Positions 52,794 through 61,606 of a stretch of DNA of 64,000 nt are shown here, piece by piece; position 1 is the first letter of the stretch, and every line of letters begins with the position of its first letter. The notes beneath the pieces are model-generated. The model saw nothing but the letters and a program-made list of their open reading frames with translations. It did no database searches and was not told where the DNA came from. Made by a program: the position numbers and the translations under genes. The DNA is from CAYWXV01 sp964462535. GTDB taxonomy: Bacteria > Bacteroidota > Ignavibacteria > OLB7. The stretch spans positions 62,001-126,000 of the forward strand of contig CAYWXV010000003.1 in NCBI GenBank assembly GCA_964462535.1, in the 5' to 3' direction.

Positions 52794-53603
52794 CTACTGA
52801 CGGTTGGGTTCGGCACCTGGCGTGTGTGCTTCGGCCATCTCTTTGATGAATGTCGAGGCATTCTTCCCCTGCTGCGTCGTCGAGTCGATATCCACGACGC
52901 GCTGCATCCAATGGATCGAGCTGTCCCTGTTTTGCTTGTACATGTACATCATCGCCATCAGGTAGGGGGCGTTCTGGTGACGGGGGGCGGCACTAATGGC
53001 CTTCTTCAGCTCGGTCATGGCGCCGTCGACGTCCATCAGATTAGCCATGCAGTAGGCCATGTCTGTTCGAACATCGGCGTCGTCGGGGTGGCGCCCCAGG
53101 TAGTCTCGATAGAGAGTAATGGCCTCTTCGAAACGGTTTAGATCGTAGTAGTAGTTCGCCAGATCGAGGCGCAACGAATCGTTTCCAGGGTTGGCGTCCA
53201 GTTGCTTCTTCAATTCGTCGGCCTTCGCAGTCATCTCCTTCTTCATCCGTTCCATCTCCGCCTTCTGTTCCGGCGTCATGTCGGCACCCTCTCCTGACGT
53301 CGGCGGGTGCCCTGCCGGCATTCCGTTCTGCGCCGTATTCCCCTGAGGCGGACCTTTCACCTCGTCTGGATTTGACACCTCATAGATAAGCCACGTCAGG
53401 GCAAGTACGCCCAGTCCGACGACGTAGTAGGGGAGTGGGCTCCGTCGCCGACCAGTCGTGGCACGTGCTTCGTGTGAGGCGGGCGTCCGGGACGTCGCAT
53501 CAACAGAGGCCACTTCGTGGCTCTGCACTGGCTCTCCGCAATTCGCGCAGGCCTCCATTGATGGGTCGAGTGGGGATCCGCAACTGTGGCAGTACGATTT
53601 CAT
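52794..53603 (-). CDS. zinc-ribbon, single-pass, TPR-domain protein
   Basis: The 269-aa protein starts with a zinc ribbon (CHSCGSPLDPSMEACANCGE; two CxxC pairs). It then has a membrane helix at about residues 57-75 (LPYYVVGLGVLALTWLIYEV). A charged helical stretch (EQKAEMERMKKEMTAKADEL) leads into two or three TPR units (ANYYYDLNRFEEAITLYRDYLGRHP, MAYCMANLMDVDGAMTELKKAI). It is probably a membrane-tethered scaffold; the role is unknown. Its ATG overlaps the stop of the HU gene (ATGA), implying coupled translation. Confidence 0.75.
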   Translation of the reverse strand: MKSYCHSCGSPLDPSMEACANCGEPVQSHEVASVDATSRTPASHEARATTGRRRSPLPYYVVGLGVLALTWLIYEVSNPDEVKGPPQGNTAQNGMPAGHPPTSGEGADMTPEQKAEMERMKKEMTAKADELKKQLDANPGNDSLRLDLANYYYDLNRFEEAITLYRDYLGRHPDDADVRTDMAYCMANLMDVDGAMTELKKAISAAPRHQNAPYLMAMMYMYKQNRDSSIHWMQRVVDIDSTTQQGKNASTFIKEMAEAHTPGAEPNRQ

Positions 53604-53917
53604 TCCGCCGGTTCGTCAGATGACTGGGATGCGTTCTTGATCGAACGATTGACGAGGTCCCGGAATTCCCGGGAGACCTTGAAGTGGGGGACGAACTGGC
53701 CGTCGAGATCGACCACCTCCCCCGTGCGCGGGTTCCTGCCGATACGGGGGGCTCGTTCCTTCACACGAAACGTTCCAAAGCCGCGAAGCTCTACGTGTTC
53801 GTTGTGGCAGAGGGCATCGATCACGGTCTTCAGAAAACCGTCAACCACGGCTTCGGTCTCCAGTTTCGTCAGCCCCGTCCCTTCGGCTACGCGATCTACT
53901 ATATCGGACTTGGTCAT
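53600..53917 (-). CDS. HU/IHF-family DNA-binding protein
   Basis: The 105-aa protein has the HU/IHF fold: MTKSDIVDRVAEGTGLTKLE at the N-terminus, then VELRGFGTFRVKERAPRIGRNPRTGE, the beta-arm with the GRNP signature. The C-terminal tail of about 12 residues is acidic, an addition to the basic HU core. It bends or packages DNA. It is the first gene of a two-gene operon with the zinc-ribbon-TPR protein. HU and IHF cannot be distinguished from sequence here. Confidence 0.9.
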   Translation of the reverse strand: MTKSDIVDRVAEGTGLTKLETEAVVDGFLKTVIDALCHNEHVELRGFGTFRVKERAPRIGRNPRTGEVVDLDGQFVPHFKVSREFRDLVNRSIKNASQSSDEPAE

Positions 53918-54044
53918 AGCACGCCAAGATGCGAAAGGACTCAGGATTCAACAATTGCAGTCCGTATTCGGTCGGTAACACACTATGCGCCATATTTGGC
54001 CTCCCTCGCTTCTGCCGCGAATCCACAATCCAACAGGAAGACTG

Positions 54045-54878
54045 ATGACCAACACGAGACGATTGACCATCCTGGCGCTTGCGATGGGAGCCACGATTGC
54101 GGCGTGTGGAGACAAGGGATCCAAGGATGCGGGGAGCGACGACTCCACCGCGAACAAGCCATCCGTACCAACGGAACTGCGAATCGTCGCCGGCGAGAAC
54201 AGTCCGGCCCCCGCGGACCCCAAGCTGATTGTAATCACCCCTGCCTCGGAAGAGATCGTTCAGACCGATAGCGTAATCGTCAAGGTGAAGCTGGATGGAT
54301 TCGAGCTTCAATCGCCTACAGCGGGAGAGGTCGAGAAAGGGATTGCCTATTCAAAAGAGGGGCAGCACATCCACGTGATCATTGACGACAAGCCCTACAT
54401 GGCGATGTACACGCCTGAGGGGTTTTCTGTCGGGGCGCTAAGTGAAGGGGTTCACACTCTCCGCGCATTTCCAAGCAGATCGTGGCACGAGTCCATCAAA
54501 GCTCCCCACGCTTTTGTCGCCCACACGTTCTACGTGAAAACGAAGACTGGCGACATCGTGCATGACCCCATCGCGCCGCTGCTGACGTACAGTCGGCCGA
54601 AGGGGGAGTACAAGGGTGCTGATGCAGCCCGGATACTGCTTGACTTCTACGTTTCGAACTGCGAGCTGGGACCGGACAAGTTCAAAGTGATCGCCACGAT
54701 CGATGGAGCGCTGACAGACACCCTCACGCAGTGGGTTCCCTATTTCATCGAGGGGATGCCGAAGGGAGAGCACACCATACATCTCCGGCTGATCGGCCCG
54801 GACGGGAAGCCCGTTGCCGGCCCCTTCAATGACGTTGAGCGGAAAATCACTGTCGATCCGACCGCGGAGCCTCAGTAA
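54045..54878 (+). CDS. predicted lipoprotein of unknown function
   Basis: The 277-aa precursor has a lipoprotein signal (ILALAMGATIAAC). The body is beta-rich with repeated strands (EEIVQTDSVIVKVKLDGFEL, QHIHVIIDDKPYMAMYTPEG, EGVHTLRAFPSRSWHESIK). No recognised catalytic motif is present. The AGGAAG sequence before ATG 54045 acts as Shine-Dalgarno. The stop overlaps the next start by one base (TAATG), suggesting translational coupling with the FAH-family gene. A possible promoter with one mismatch in each element lies at 53967-53998. Confidence 0.65.
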   Translation: MTNTRRLTILALAMGATIAACGDKGSKDAGSDDSTANKPSVPTELRIVAGENSPAPADPKLIVITPASEEIVQTDSVIVKVKLDGFELQSPTAGEVEKGIAYSKEGQHIHVIIDDKPYMAMYTPEGFSVGALSEGVHTLRAFPSRSWHESIKAPHAFVAHTFYVKTKTGDIVHDPIAPLLTYSRPKGEYKGADAARILLDFYVSNCELGPDKFKVIATIDGALTDTLTQWVPYFIEGMPKGEHTIHLRLIGPDGKPVAGPFNDVERKITVDPTAEPQ

Positions 54879-55534
54879 TGCACGACCTGATCATCAGGCA
54901 GACACACATGACGGTCCCGGTCGGGACCATCTACTGCCTCGGGAAGAACTACGAGAAGCATATCCGTGAGATGGGAGGAGCAGGACCAACGCCACCCGTC
55001 ATCTTTATCAAACCGAGAACGGCTCTCGTAAGGCCGGGGGGAATTGTGCATCGACCGGCAATCTCGAGCGAGATGCACCATGAGGTAGAACTTGTTGCGG
55101 TGATTGGGAAGAAGGGGAAGGGGATTCCGGAGGCCGAGGCGATGGACCACATTCAGGGGTTCGCCATCGGCGTCGACCTGACGCTACGAGATGTTCAGGC
55201 GGTTGCCAAGCAACGGGGAGAGCCCTGGGCGGTGGCGAAGGGGTTTGACGGGTCAGCTCCCGTCAGCGAGGTCCTCGTGCGCACGGAGATACCCGACCCG
55301 CAGGATCTGACGCTCCGATTGAGTGTCAACGGCAAGGTTCGCCAGGAGGGAAGCACTCGCGACATGATCCTAACGGTTCCCGGCGTCATCGCATATCTCT
55401 CAACAATCTTCACGCTGGAGCCTGGCGACTGCGTCTTCACCGGGACGCCCGAAGGTGTTGGACCGGTGGAGCCCGGTGAAACGATACGCGCCGAGATCGT
55501 GGGACACATTGCCGCCGAATGGAACGTCGCGTGA
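54878..55534 (+). CDS. fumarylacetoacetate hydrolase-family enzyme
   Basis: The 218-aa protein has the FAH C-terminal fold: IYCLGKNYEKHIREMG, PPVIFIKPRTALV, and the metal-binding ISSEMHHEVELVAVIGK, where E and the later E/D residues coordinate Mg2+. FAIGVDLTLRDVQ and KGFDGSAPVSEV complete the site, and TGTPEGVGPVEPGE is the conserved C-terminal loop. Typical activities are acylpyruvate or oxaloacetate (tautomer) hydrolysis or decarboxylation; the substrate cannot be read here. The gene shares one base with the upstream lipoprotein stop, and its own stop is 4 bases from the polA stop on the other strand. Confidence 0.88.
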   Translation: MHDLIIRQTHMTVPVGTIYCLGKNYEKHIREMGGAGPTPPVIFIKPRTALVRPGGIVHRPAISSEMHHEVELVAVIGKKGKGIPEAEAMDHIQGFAIGVDLTLRDVQAVAKQRGEPWAVAKGFDGSAPVSEVLVRTEIPDPQDLTLRLSVNGKVRQEGSTRDMILTVPGVIAYLSTIFTLEPGDCVFTGTPEGVGPVEPGETIRAEIVGHIAAEWNVA

Positions 55535-55538
55535 TCGT

Positions 55539-58418
55539 CTAATGTGCCTCGAACCAGTTTTCACCAGAACCGGTGTCGACCACAAGGGGGACGCTACCGA
55601 GATCGTACGCCCCCTCCATCTTCGCCTTTACGAACGCAGATAGGTCAGGGACGACGTCACGTGGTGCCTCGAACACAAGTTCGTCATGGACCTGCATCAG
55701 CATTGATGCCGATGGGAACCGAAGTGGAAGTTCTCGGTGGATGTCGATCATCGCCAGCTTGATGATGTCGGCCGCCGTCCCCTGAATCGGCATGTTGACA
55801 GCAGCTCGTTCCTCCGCCCCTCGACGGGCAGCGTTCGAAGCATTGATCTCTCTGTAATACCGCCTCCTGCCACTCAACGTCTCCACGTACCCCCGCGTCC
55901 TGGCGAGCGCAATCGTCTCATCGATGTAGGCACGGACGCCTGGATAGTTTGCGAAGTACGTTCCTATCAACTCCTTCGCTTCCGTTTGCGAAATCTTCAG
56001 TCGACGCGCCAGTCCAAACGGGCCGATTCCATACATGATGCCGAAGTTCACCTCCTTGGCTTTCCGCCGCATGTTCGGATCCAGCCCATTTCTGTCCACG
56101 TTGAACACGCGCATCGCCGTCGCTGCGTGGACATCCTCACCCTGTTCAAACGCCCGTATCAACTCAGGATCGCCGCAGACATACGCCATGATGCGCAGCT
56201 CTATCTGAGAGTAATCGGCGGAGAGAATCATTCCGTCCGGTATGCCTGGTATGAACGCCTTTCGAATCTCGCGACCGATCTCCGTCCGGACCGGGATGTT
56301 CTGGAGGTTAGGGTTGTTCGATGATAGCCGACCGGTCGACGCCACCGCCTGGTTGTACGACGTGTGAATCCTACCTGTCCGCCGATTGATCATTGCCGGA
56401 AGTGCGTCGACGTACGTGCTCTTCAGCTTGGCCACCTGCCGGTACTCGAGAATCTTTTCCGGTAAGGGGTGGAGTGCCGCAAGCTCTTCCATTACGAACT
56501 GATCCGTGCTGTACCCCGTCTTCGTCTTCTTCTTGGTTGGCAGCCCGAGCTTTTCAAAGAGAATCTCCGCGAGCTGTTTTGGTGAGCCAATGTTGAACGA
56601 CACCCCTGCCAGCTGATGGATCTCCTCCTCGACACGCGCCCCCTGTAGCTCCAGATCGCGCGAGATGTCGCGTAGTGACGGCTCATCGATCTTAACGCCC
56701 GTCGATTCCATTCTGGTCAAGACTTCGACCAGAGGGAAGTCGTATCGCGTCGCCACCTCTTCCAACGCCTCGTTCTTCAGCGCTGTCTCCAGGGCATCAT
56801 GAAGCTGCAGGGTGACGTCAGCATCCTCCGCTGCATACTCGGCCAGCATGTCAAGCGGGACCTCTCGCATCGAAAGCTGCCCCTTTCCTCGTGGACCGAT
56901 GAGCTCGGTGATAGAGACAGGACGATATCCCAGATAGCGCATGGACAGGTCGTCCATGTTGTGCGATTGCGTCGAGTCAAGGACGTAGCTGGCAAGCATC
57001 GTGTCGAAGGCCACGCCGCGTACCTCGATGCCGGCACGCATCAGCATCAGCATATCGAACTTGGCGTTCTGCCCGACCTTCGGAATGTCAGGGTTCTGCA
57101 GAATGGGCCCCAGATGCTCGGCCACATCGTCGAACGAAAGTCCGCTTGTTGCCCGGAGCTCCACACGTTTCTCAAACAGGGTATCGCCGTCCATCGCCCG
57201 TTCAATCGCGTCCGTGGCGATGGGGACATAGTAGGCCGTTCCGGGTGCGATCGAGAACGAGAAACCGATGATGGAATCAGTCTCCCAATCGAGCCCATCT
57301 GTTTCAAGATCGAACGACACGAGAGGGGCAGAGCGAAGCGCTGTGGCGAGTGCGGCGAGTTCCTCCAGTGTCGTTATGACGTGGTAGGTGTGGGGGACAT
57401 CGGCAATTGTTCGATAGTTCTCTTCCACCGGAGTCTCTTCCGGAACCGGCCCCGCCGTCTCTATATCCGCTTCACTACTACTCTGCGGCTTCGGCTCCTC
57501 CGTCGATTGATGGCGTGTGACATCAACACCATCAAGTGCTGCCTTCTCCTTGAAGCGCGTAACGAGGGATTTGAATCCCAGGTCTTCAAAGAGGGCAAGA
57601 AGGCCGGCGTAGTCCGGCTGTTCCATGTGGAGCGCCTCAAACGAGACGTCTATTGGAGCCTGTGTGTGAATCGTAACCAGCTCCTTCGACATAAACGCCA
57701 TCTCCCTCCCTTCCAGAAGCTTCTTCCGGACACCAGGCTTCGGGATGTCATCGATGTGTTCATAGACACCCTCGACAGAGCCATACTCCTGAATCAACGG
57801 GATCGCCGTCTTCTCACCGATTCCCTTCACGCCGGGAACGTTATCGGCCGTGTCACCAACAAGAGCGAGAACATCGATGACCTGTTCGGGCGTTACTCCG
57901 AATCGTTCGCGCACGCCATCGATGTCGACGACCTCTTCGGGTGCTGTCGGCTTGGACGGCCGAATGATCTTCACCTTGTCGTCGACGAGCTGGAAGAAGT
58001 CCTTGTCAGGCGTGACACAGAAGACGTCGTACCCCTGCAGTGACGCGCGCCGTGCCACGGTCCCGATCAGGTCGTCAGCCTCGTAGCCTGGAAGTTCAAG
58101 CGAAGGAATGTGGAAGAGGTCGACGATCTGCTGAACGCGGGCGCGCTGCGGAATGAGATCCTCGGGAAAGGGGGGACGATTGGCTTTGTAGTCGGTGAAC
58201 TGTTCGTGGCGAAACGTTGGCGCTGCGGTATCCCACGCAACCGCCACCAACTCGGGCTTGTGTTGTTCCAGGAGTCGAACCAGCGCGGTTGCAAACGCAA
58301 ACGTACCTCCAGTCGGTTCCCCCTTCTTTGTTGTCAGTGGTGTGGAGATCAGCGCGAAGTATCCTCGAAAGAGGATTGCCATGCCGTCGAGGAGGTAGAG
58401 TCGCTTGGATTCAGACAT
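55539..58418 (-). CDS. polA: DNA polymerase I
   Basis: The 959-aa protein has all three domains: a 5'-3' exonuclease (YLLDGMAILFRGYFALI to about residue 290), a 3'-5' exonuclease (about 350-540) and the polymerase. The proofreading residues are intact: DLETDGLD (exo I), VGQNAKFDML (exo II) and YAAEDADV (exo III). Polymerase motifs are DYSQIELRI (A), RRKAKEVNFGIMYGIG (B) and QVHDELVFE (C). It fills gaps and removes Okazaki primers. ATG 58418 gives the standard N-terminus. Divergent from the BatA-like gene by 64 bases. Confidence 0.97.
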   Translation of the reverse strand: MSESKRLYLLDGMAILFRGYFALISTPLTTKKGEPTGGTFAFATALVRLLEQHKPELVAVAWDTAAPTFRHEQFTDYKANRPPFPEDLIPQRARVQQIVDLFHIPSLELPGYEADDLIGTVARRASLQGYDVFCVTPDKDFFQLVDDKVKIIRPSKPTAPEEVVDIDGVRERFGVTPEQVIDVLALVGDTADNVPGVKGIGEKTAIPLIQEYGSVEGVYEHIDDIPKPGVRKKLLEGREMAFMSKELVTIHTQAPIDVSFEALHMEQPDYAGLLALFEDLGFKSLVTRFKEKAALDGVDVTRHQSTEEPKPQSSSEADIETAGPVPEETPVEENYRTIADVPHTYHVITTLEELAALATALRSAPLVSFDLETDGLDWETDSIIGFSFSIAPGTAYYVPIATDAIERAMDGDTLFEKRVELRATSGLSFDDVAEHLGPILQNPDIPKVGQNAKFDMLMLMRAGIEVRGVAFDTMLASYVLDSTQSHNMDDLSMRYLGYRPVSITELIGPRGKGQLSMREVPLDMLAEYAAEDADVTLQLHDALETALKNEALEEVATRYDFPLVEVLTRMESTGVKIDEPSLRDISRDLELQGARVEEEIHQLAGVSFNIGSPKQLAEILFEKLGLPTKKKTKTGYSTDQFVMEELAALHPLPEKILEYRQVAKLKSTYVDALPAMINRRTGRIHTSYNQAVASTGRLSSNNPNLQNIPVRTEIGREIRKAFIPGIPDGMILSADYSQIELRIMAYVCGDPELIRAFEQGEDVHAATAMRVFNVDRNGLDPNMRRKAKEVNFGIMYGIGPFGLARRLKISQTEAKELIGTYFANYPGVRAYIDETIALARTRGYVETLSGRRRYYREINASNAARRGAEERAAVNMPIQGTAADIIKLAMIDIHRELPLRFPSASMLMQVHDELVFEAPRDVVPDLSAFVKAKMEGAYDLGSVPLVVDTGSGENWFEAH

Positions 58419-58441
58419 GGCGCGAAAATACGACGGTCTCA

Positions 58442-58473
58442 CTTGCCCCCCGCGGACCGGGGACGTAATATTG
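58442..58473 (+). promoter_or_regulatory. promoter for the BatA-like gene
   Basis: CTTG (58442-58445), a 20-base spacer and TAATATTG (58466-58473), one mismatch from TAnnTTTG. The ATG at 58483 is 9 bases downstream, so the leader would be only a few bases. A weaker TATTTTCG lies 4 bases before the polA ATG on the other strand. Confidence 0.55.
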
Positions 58474-58482
58474 GCCCCGTCC

Positions 58483-60561
58483 ATGACGTTCCTGAACCCA
58501 CTCCTACTCCTGGGGCTGATCGCCGCGTCGATCCCGCTTCTTCTTCATCTGCTCAACCTCCGAAAGCTTCGGACGGTCGAGTTCTCGTCGCTCCGCTTTC
58601 TGAAGGAGCTGCAGAAGTCGAAGATGAGGAGGATGCGACTCCGTCAGATACTCCTGCTGATCCTCCGCACGCTCCTGGTTGTGTTTGCGGTCATTGCCTT
58701 TGCGCGCCCTGCCTTGCAGAGCACGTCCGGGCTTCCCGGAGCGCACGCTGCAACGTCGGCCGTGATTCTGATCGACAATTCCTATTCGATGGAGGTGAAG
58801 GAAGAGGGGGGGACTCGATTGGCCGCCGCGCGACGTGGTGCGCGCCAGGTTGTAGACATACTGGAGGAAAACGACCAGGCATGGATTGTCCCGATGACAG
58901 ATCCCGGTCGTGAGATTGGTGAGCCACCCACACGCAATCATGACCAGTTGGTGAAGCGTGTCGACTCCCTTCCCGCCGCGTTTCGACGCGCGGACCTGGA
59001 CGAGTCGCTCCGTGCCGCCGCTGCCATTCTCGACAACACGGAAACACTCAACAGGGAGGTCTACATCCTCACGGATGCACAGCGAGCAAACGTGCAGAGC
59101 CATGCCGACTCCCTCAAGATCTTCACTCCGGAGACGCGCATCTTTGTAATGCCGATTGGCAACGAGCCTGATCGACCCATCCCGAACCTCGGGCTCGATT
59201 CGATCCGTGTCCTCTCCAGCGTGTTCGAGGTTGGTAAGCCGGTTGAAATAACTGCCTGGATACAGAACTACGGCCGAACGGACGTGGAGAACGTCCCAGT
59301 GACCGCAACGCTGAACGGTGGGCCAGGCGGAACGGCGACGGCCACCATTCCCGCTGGCAAGAGTGTTGCTGTTGACATTACGGTTGCGCCGCGGGAATCC
59401 GGACCGCAAGCGGGATACGTCGAGTTGGCCGCCGATGCCCTCGTTGCCGACAATCGCAGGTACTTCGCCTTCCCCGTGTCAGATCGATTAAGGGTTGCTC
59501 TCCTGGGTTCCCCCGATGCTCTTCGCTTTCTGTCTCTCGCCTTTTCGGTGCTGGGGGAGACGATCGACGCTCGTGCGCTACCCCCGGGAAGCGTCGGCGC
59601 GGTCGATATGACGGAGACATCAACGATCGTGATTGCTGACGCCGTTGTGCCGGACGCGGACAGGATTGCAGCCTTCGTCGAGGGAGGGGGTGGTCTGGTC
59701 ATCTATGGGGGACCTGGGCTGGATCGGAACGCCTTCAACAGCGGACTCGGCGCGCGTCTTGGGATTGCACTGGGGGCGACCGTAGTCCCGCCGAAGAGTG
59801 GGTCAACTGGTTTCGCCAGTCTCGACCGTGAACACCCCCTTTTCGCTGGTGTGTTCGATCCCACTCGGCAAGGGACGGTCTACGAGGCCCCGGTCATACG
59901 ACAGTCAATTCCATCGGTGGGGGGGCAGTCTATTATTCGCACGGCTTGGGGGACGCCCTTCATGAGCGAACATCGGTGGGGGAAGGGGAAGATCATCTAC
60001 ATCGCCGTCCCCCCTACAAACGCCTGGAGTGATCTTCCGTCGCGCGGAATATTTCTACCACTCGCCATCCGATCTGTACTCTATGTCGGATCACGAAGCA
60101 ACGTCTATCCAAGCGTCACTGTTGGCGAGAACGTGACCATGCCCATCCAGGCGAAAGGACCTGCACCCGAGTCGGTGACGATCGTCCGCCCGGATGGACG
60201 CGAGGAAATCGTCCCCGTGCGTTCCTATCCTTCCGGGGCAACTGTTGCCTACGACCGCACAGATGCGCGTGGCGTCTACAAGGTCATCGACAGGGGGCGG
60301 ACCATAGCACTGTTCACCGCGAACATGGGGAGTGGCGAGAGCCAGTTGGAGGCGATGAGCGACGACGAACTGGAGCGGACGGTTGCGTCGCGGATGGTGA
60401 ATCGTAGTGGCGTGACGATACTCAACTCTGATAAAGCTGGGTTCCGCGATGCTGTTGTTGCATCCCGTTTCGGTCTCGAGCTTTGGAAGTATGCCCTGGG
60501 ACTGGCGATTATCTGCGCCTTTGCCGAGATGTTCGTAGCCCGCACGGCGGTACGGGAATAG
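58483..60561 (+). CDS. BatA-domain/VWA membrane protein
   Basis: The 692-aa protein begins with the BatA N-terminal domain MTFLNPLLLLGLIAASIP and LLLHLLNLRKLRTVEFSSLRF. A membrane helix near 58-76 follows, then a VWA domain with the metal site LIDNSYSME (DxSxS). After that it continues with CARDB-like beta-sandwich and glutamine-amidotransferase-like sequence (GGGLVIYGGPGLDRN). A final hydrophobic segment lies near the C-terminus. Such proteins in Bacteroidota are grouped with aerotolerance or Bat-related VWA proteins and may work with MoxR ATPases. Its divergent partner is polA. No adjacent batB or moxR is present. Confidence 0.8.
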   Translation: MTFLNPLLLLGLIAASIPLLLHLLNLRKLRTVEFSSLRFLKELQKSKMRRMRLRQILLLILRTLLVVFAVIAFARPALQSTSGLPGAHAATSAVILIDNSYSMEVKEEGGTRLAAARRGARQVVDILEENDQAWIVPMTDPGREIGEPPTRNHDQLVKRVDSLPAAFRRADLDESLRAAAAILDNTETLNREVYILTDAQRANVQSHADSLKIFTPETRIFVMPIGNEPDRPIPNLGLDSIRVLSSVFEVGKPVEITAWIQNYGRTDVENVPVTATLNGGPGGTATATIPAGKSVAVDITVAPRESGPQAGYVELAADALVADNRRYFAFPVSDRLRVALLGSPDALRFLSLAFSVLGETIDARALPPGSVGAVDMTETSTIVIADAVVPDADRIAAFVEGGGGLVIYGGPGLDRNAFNSGLGARLGIALGATVVPPKSGSTGFASLDREHPLFAGVFDPTRQGTVYEAPVIRQSIPSVGGQSIIRTAWGTPFMSEHRWGKGKIIYIAVPPTNAWSDLPSRGIFLPLAIRSVLYVGSRSNVYPSVTVGENVTMPIQAKGPAPESVTIVRPDGREEIVPVRSYPSGATVAYDRTDARGVYKVIDRGRTIALFTANMGSGESQLEAMSDDELERTVASRMVNRSGVTILNSDKAGFRDAVVASRFGLELWKYALGLAIICAFAEMFVARTAVRE

Positions 60562-60742
60562 CACCCATCAATTCCCTTGTCGGTAAAGAGCCGAGTGACT
60601 ATTCTTGCGACCGTTTTTCCGCTCGGCAACCGTGGTGAACCTGTTACGTCGGCAGCGTTTCGCGTCTACCACCCATCGAACTATCTACCTCACCGGTTCC
60701 AGGAATCAGAGATTCCATCGTCGGAGCCACACTACACCCATC

Positions 60743-61477
60743 ATGTTTCTCACATCCATTCTTACCCGCGTTGCGTTGGTCGGCGCGGTCGTTCTCTCGC
60801 TGTCGCTCGGCGCATGCTCTGACGACCAAGGGACCACGAATCCCCCCGGAGGTGGCGGGGATCAGATTACGACTGCCAAAGTCGGAAGCAAGTACATCTA
60901 CGATTTCAAAATTCTCGACAAGAATGGGGCCGTCGATCCATCTGCATTCTCACTGAAAAACGACGACACGTCGGCGACGATAATCTTCACCGGCGTCTCT
61001 CGTGACACGGTACCTTCAGTGAGTGTCAGCGTCGACCGCGAGGATTCAACCTTCTTCAATTTTGCCAGCGACGGTTCGCTACTCTTCAGACGGAACTGGA
61101 GCCCCTACTACGACCACGTCGAGTATGGTGCGTGGATACCGTTTCCGGGCACGGTCGGTGCGTCACGCACCGACACCGTTCTCAAGAAGAACAACTTCCT
61201 GGTCCTGACGATCAAGGCAACCAGCAAGCGGGAGGCCGACACCACTATTACGGTGGGTTCGGAGGCTCTTGACTGCCGGAAGTACAGCACGCATCTCGCG
61301 ATACACTATCAGGGGGGCGCCGCGTACAACGATGGCCATGCAGACATGGTCCTCTACGTCTCCAAGAAACTCGGCTACGTCGTGAAAGAGTGGTACCTCC
61401 GTGGTGGTCAGAATGAATCAGGGAATGAATACGAAGGGGGTCACGTCAAGATGTTGAAGTCGTACACGCTTCAATAA
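60743..61477 (+). CDS. predicted lipoprotein of unknown function
   Basis: The 244-aa precursor has a lipoprotein signal (GAVVLSLSLGAC, lipobox LGAC). A glycine/proline linker follows (SDDQGTTNPPGGGGDQ), then a beta-rich domain with segments GSKYIYDFKILDKNGA, SATIIFTGVSRDTVPS and KKLGYVVKEWYLRGGQ. I do not recognise a family. ATG 60743 is chosen because the signal peptide starts there. The gene ends just before a strong bidirectional hairpin at 61531-61569. Confidence 0.65.
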   Translation: MFLTSILTRVALVGAVVLSLSLGACSDDQGTTNPPGGGGDQITTAKVGSKYIYDFKILDKNGAVDPSAFSLKNDDTSATIIFTGVSRDTVPSVSVSVDREDSTFFNFASDGSLLFRRNWSPYYDHVEYGAWIPFPGTVGASRTDTVLKKNNFLVLTIKATSKREADTTITVGSEALDCRKYSTHLAIHYQGGAAYNDGHADMVLYVSKKLGYVVKEWYLRGGQNESGNEYEGGHVKMLKSYTLQ

Positions 61478-61530
61478 GTGGGTCAGTGGGGGCGGTGGTT
61501 CCGATAACCGGGACTCGCCCTCCGGAATGA

Positions 61531-61569
61531 AAAATCGTGCGAATGCGGTTGTTGCATTCGCACGATTTT
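61531..61569. terminator. bidirectional terminator between lipoprotein and YfbK-like genes
   Basis: AAAATCGTGCGAATGC (61531-61546) and GCATTCGCACGATTTT (61554-61569) are perfect 16-base complements with a 7-base loop. T-runs on both strands make it suitable for both converging genes. Confidence 0.88.
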
Positions 61570-61606
61570 CTTTGTTGAGATGCGATCGCCGAAACTATGG
61601 GTGCCG

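Noticed and set aside
56799..58043. Long plus-strand open frame (414 codons) opposite polA
   Set aside because: Antisense shadow of the polymerase gene with a residue composition typical of reversed codon bias.
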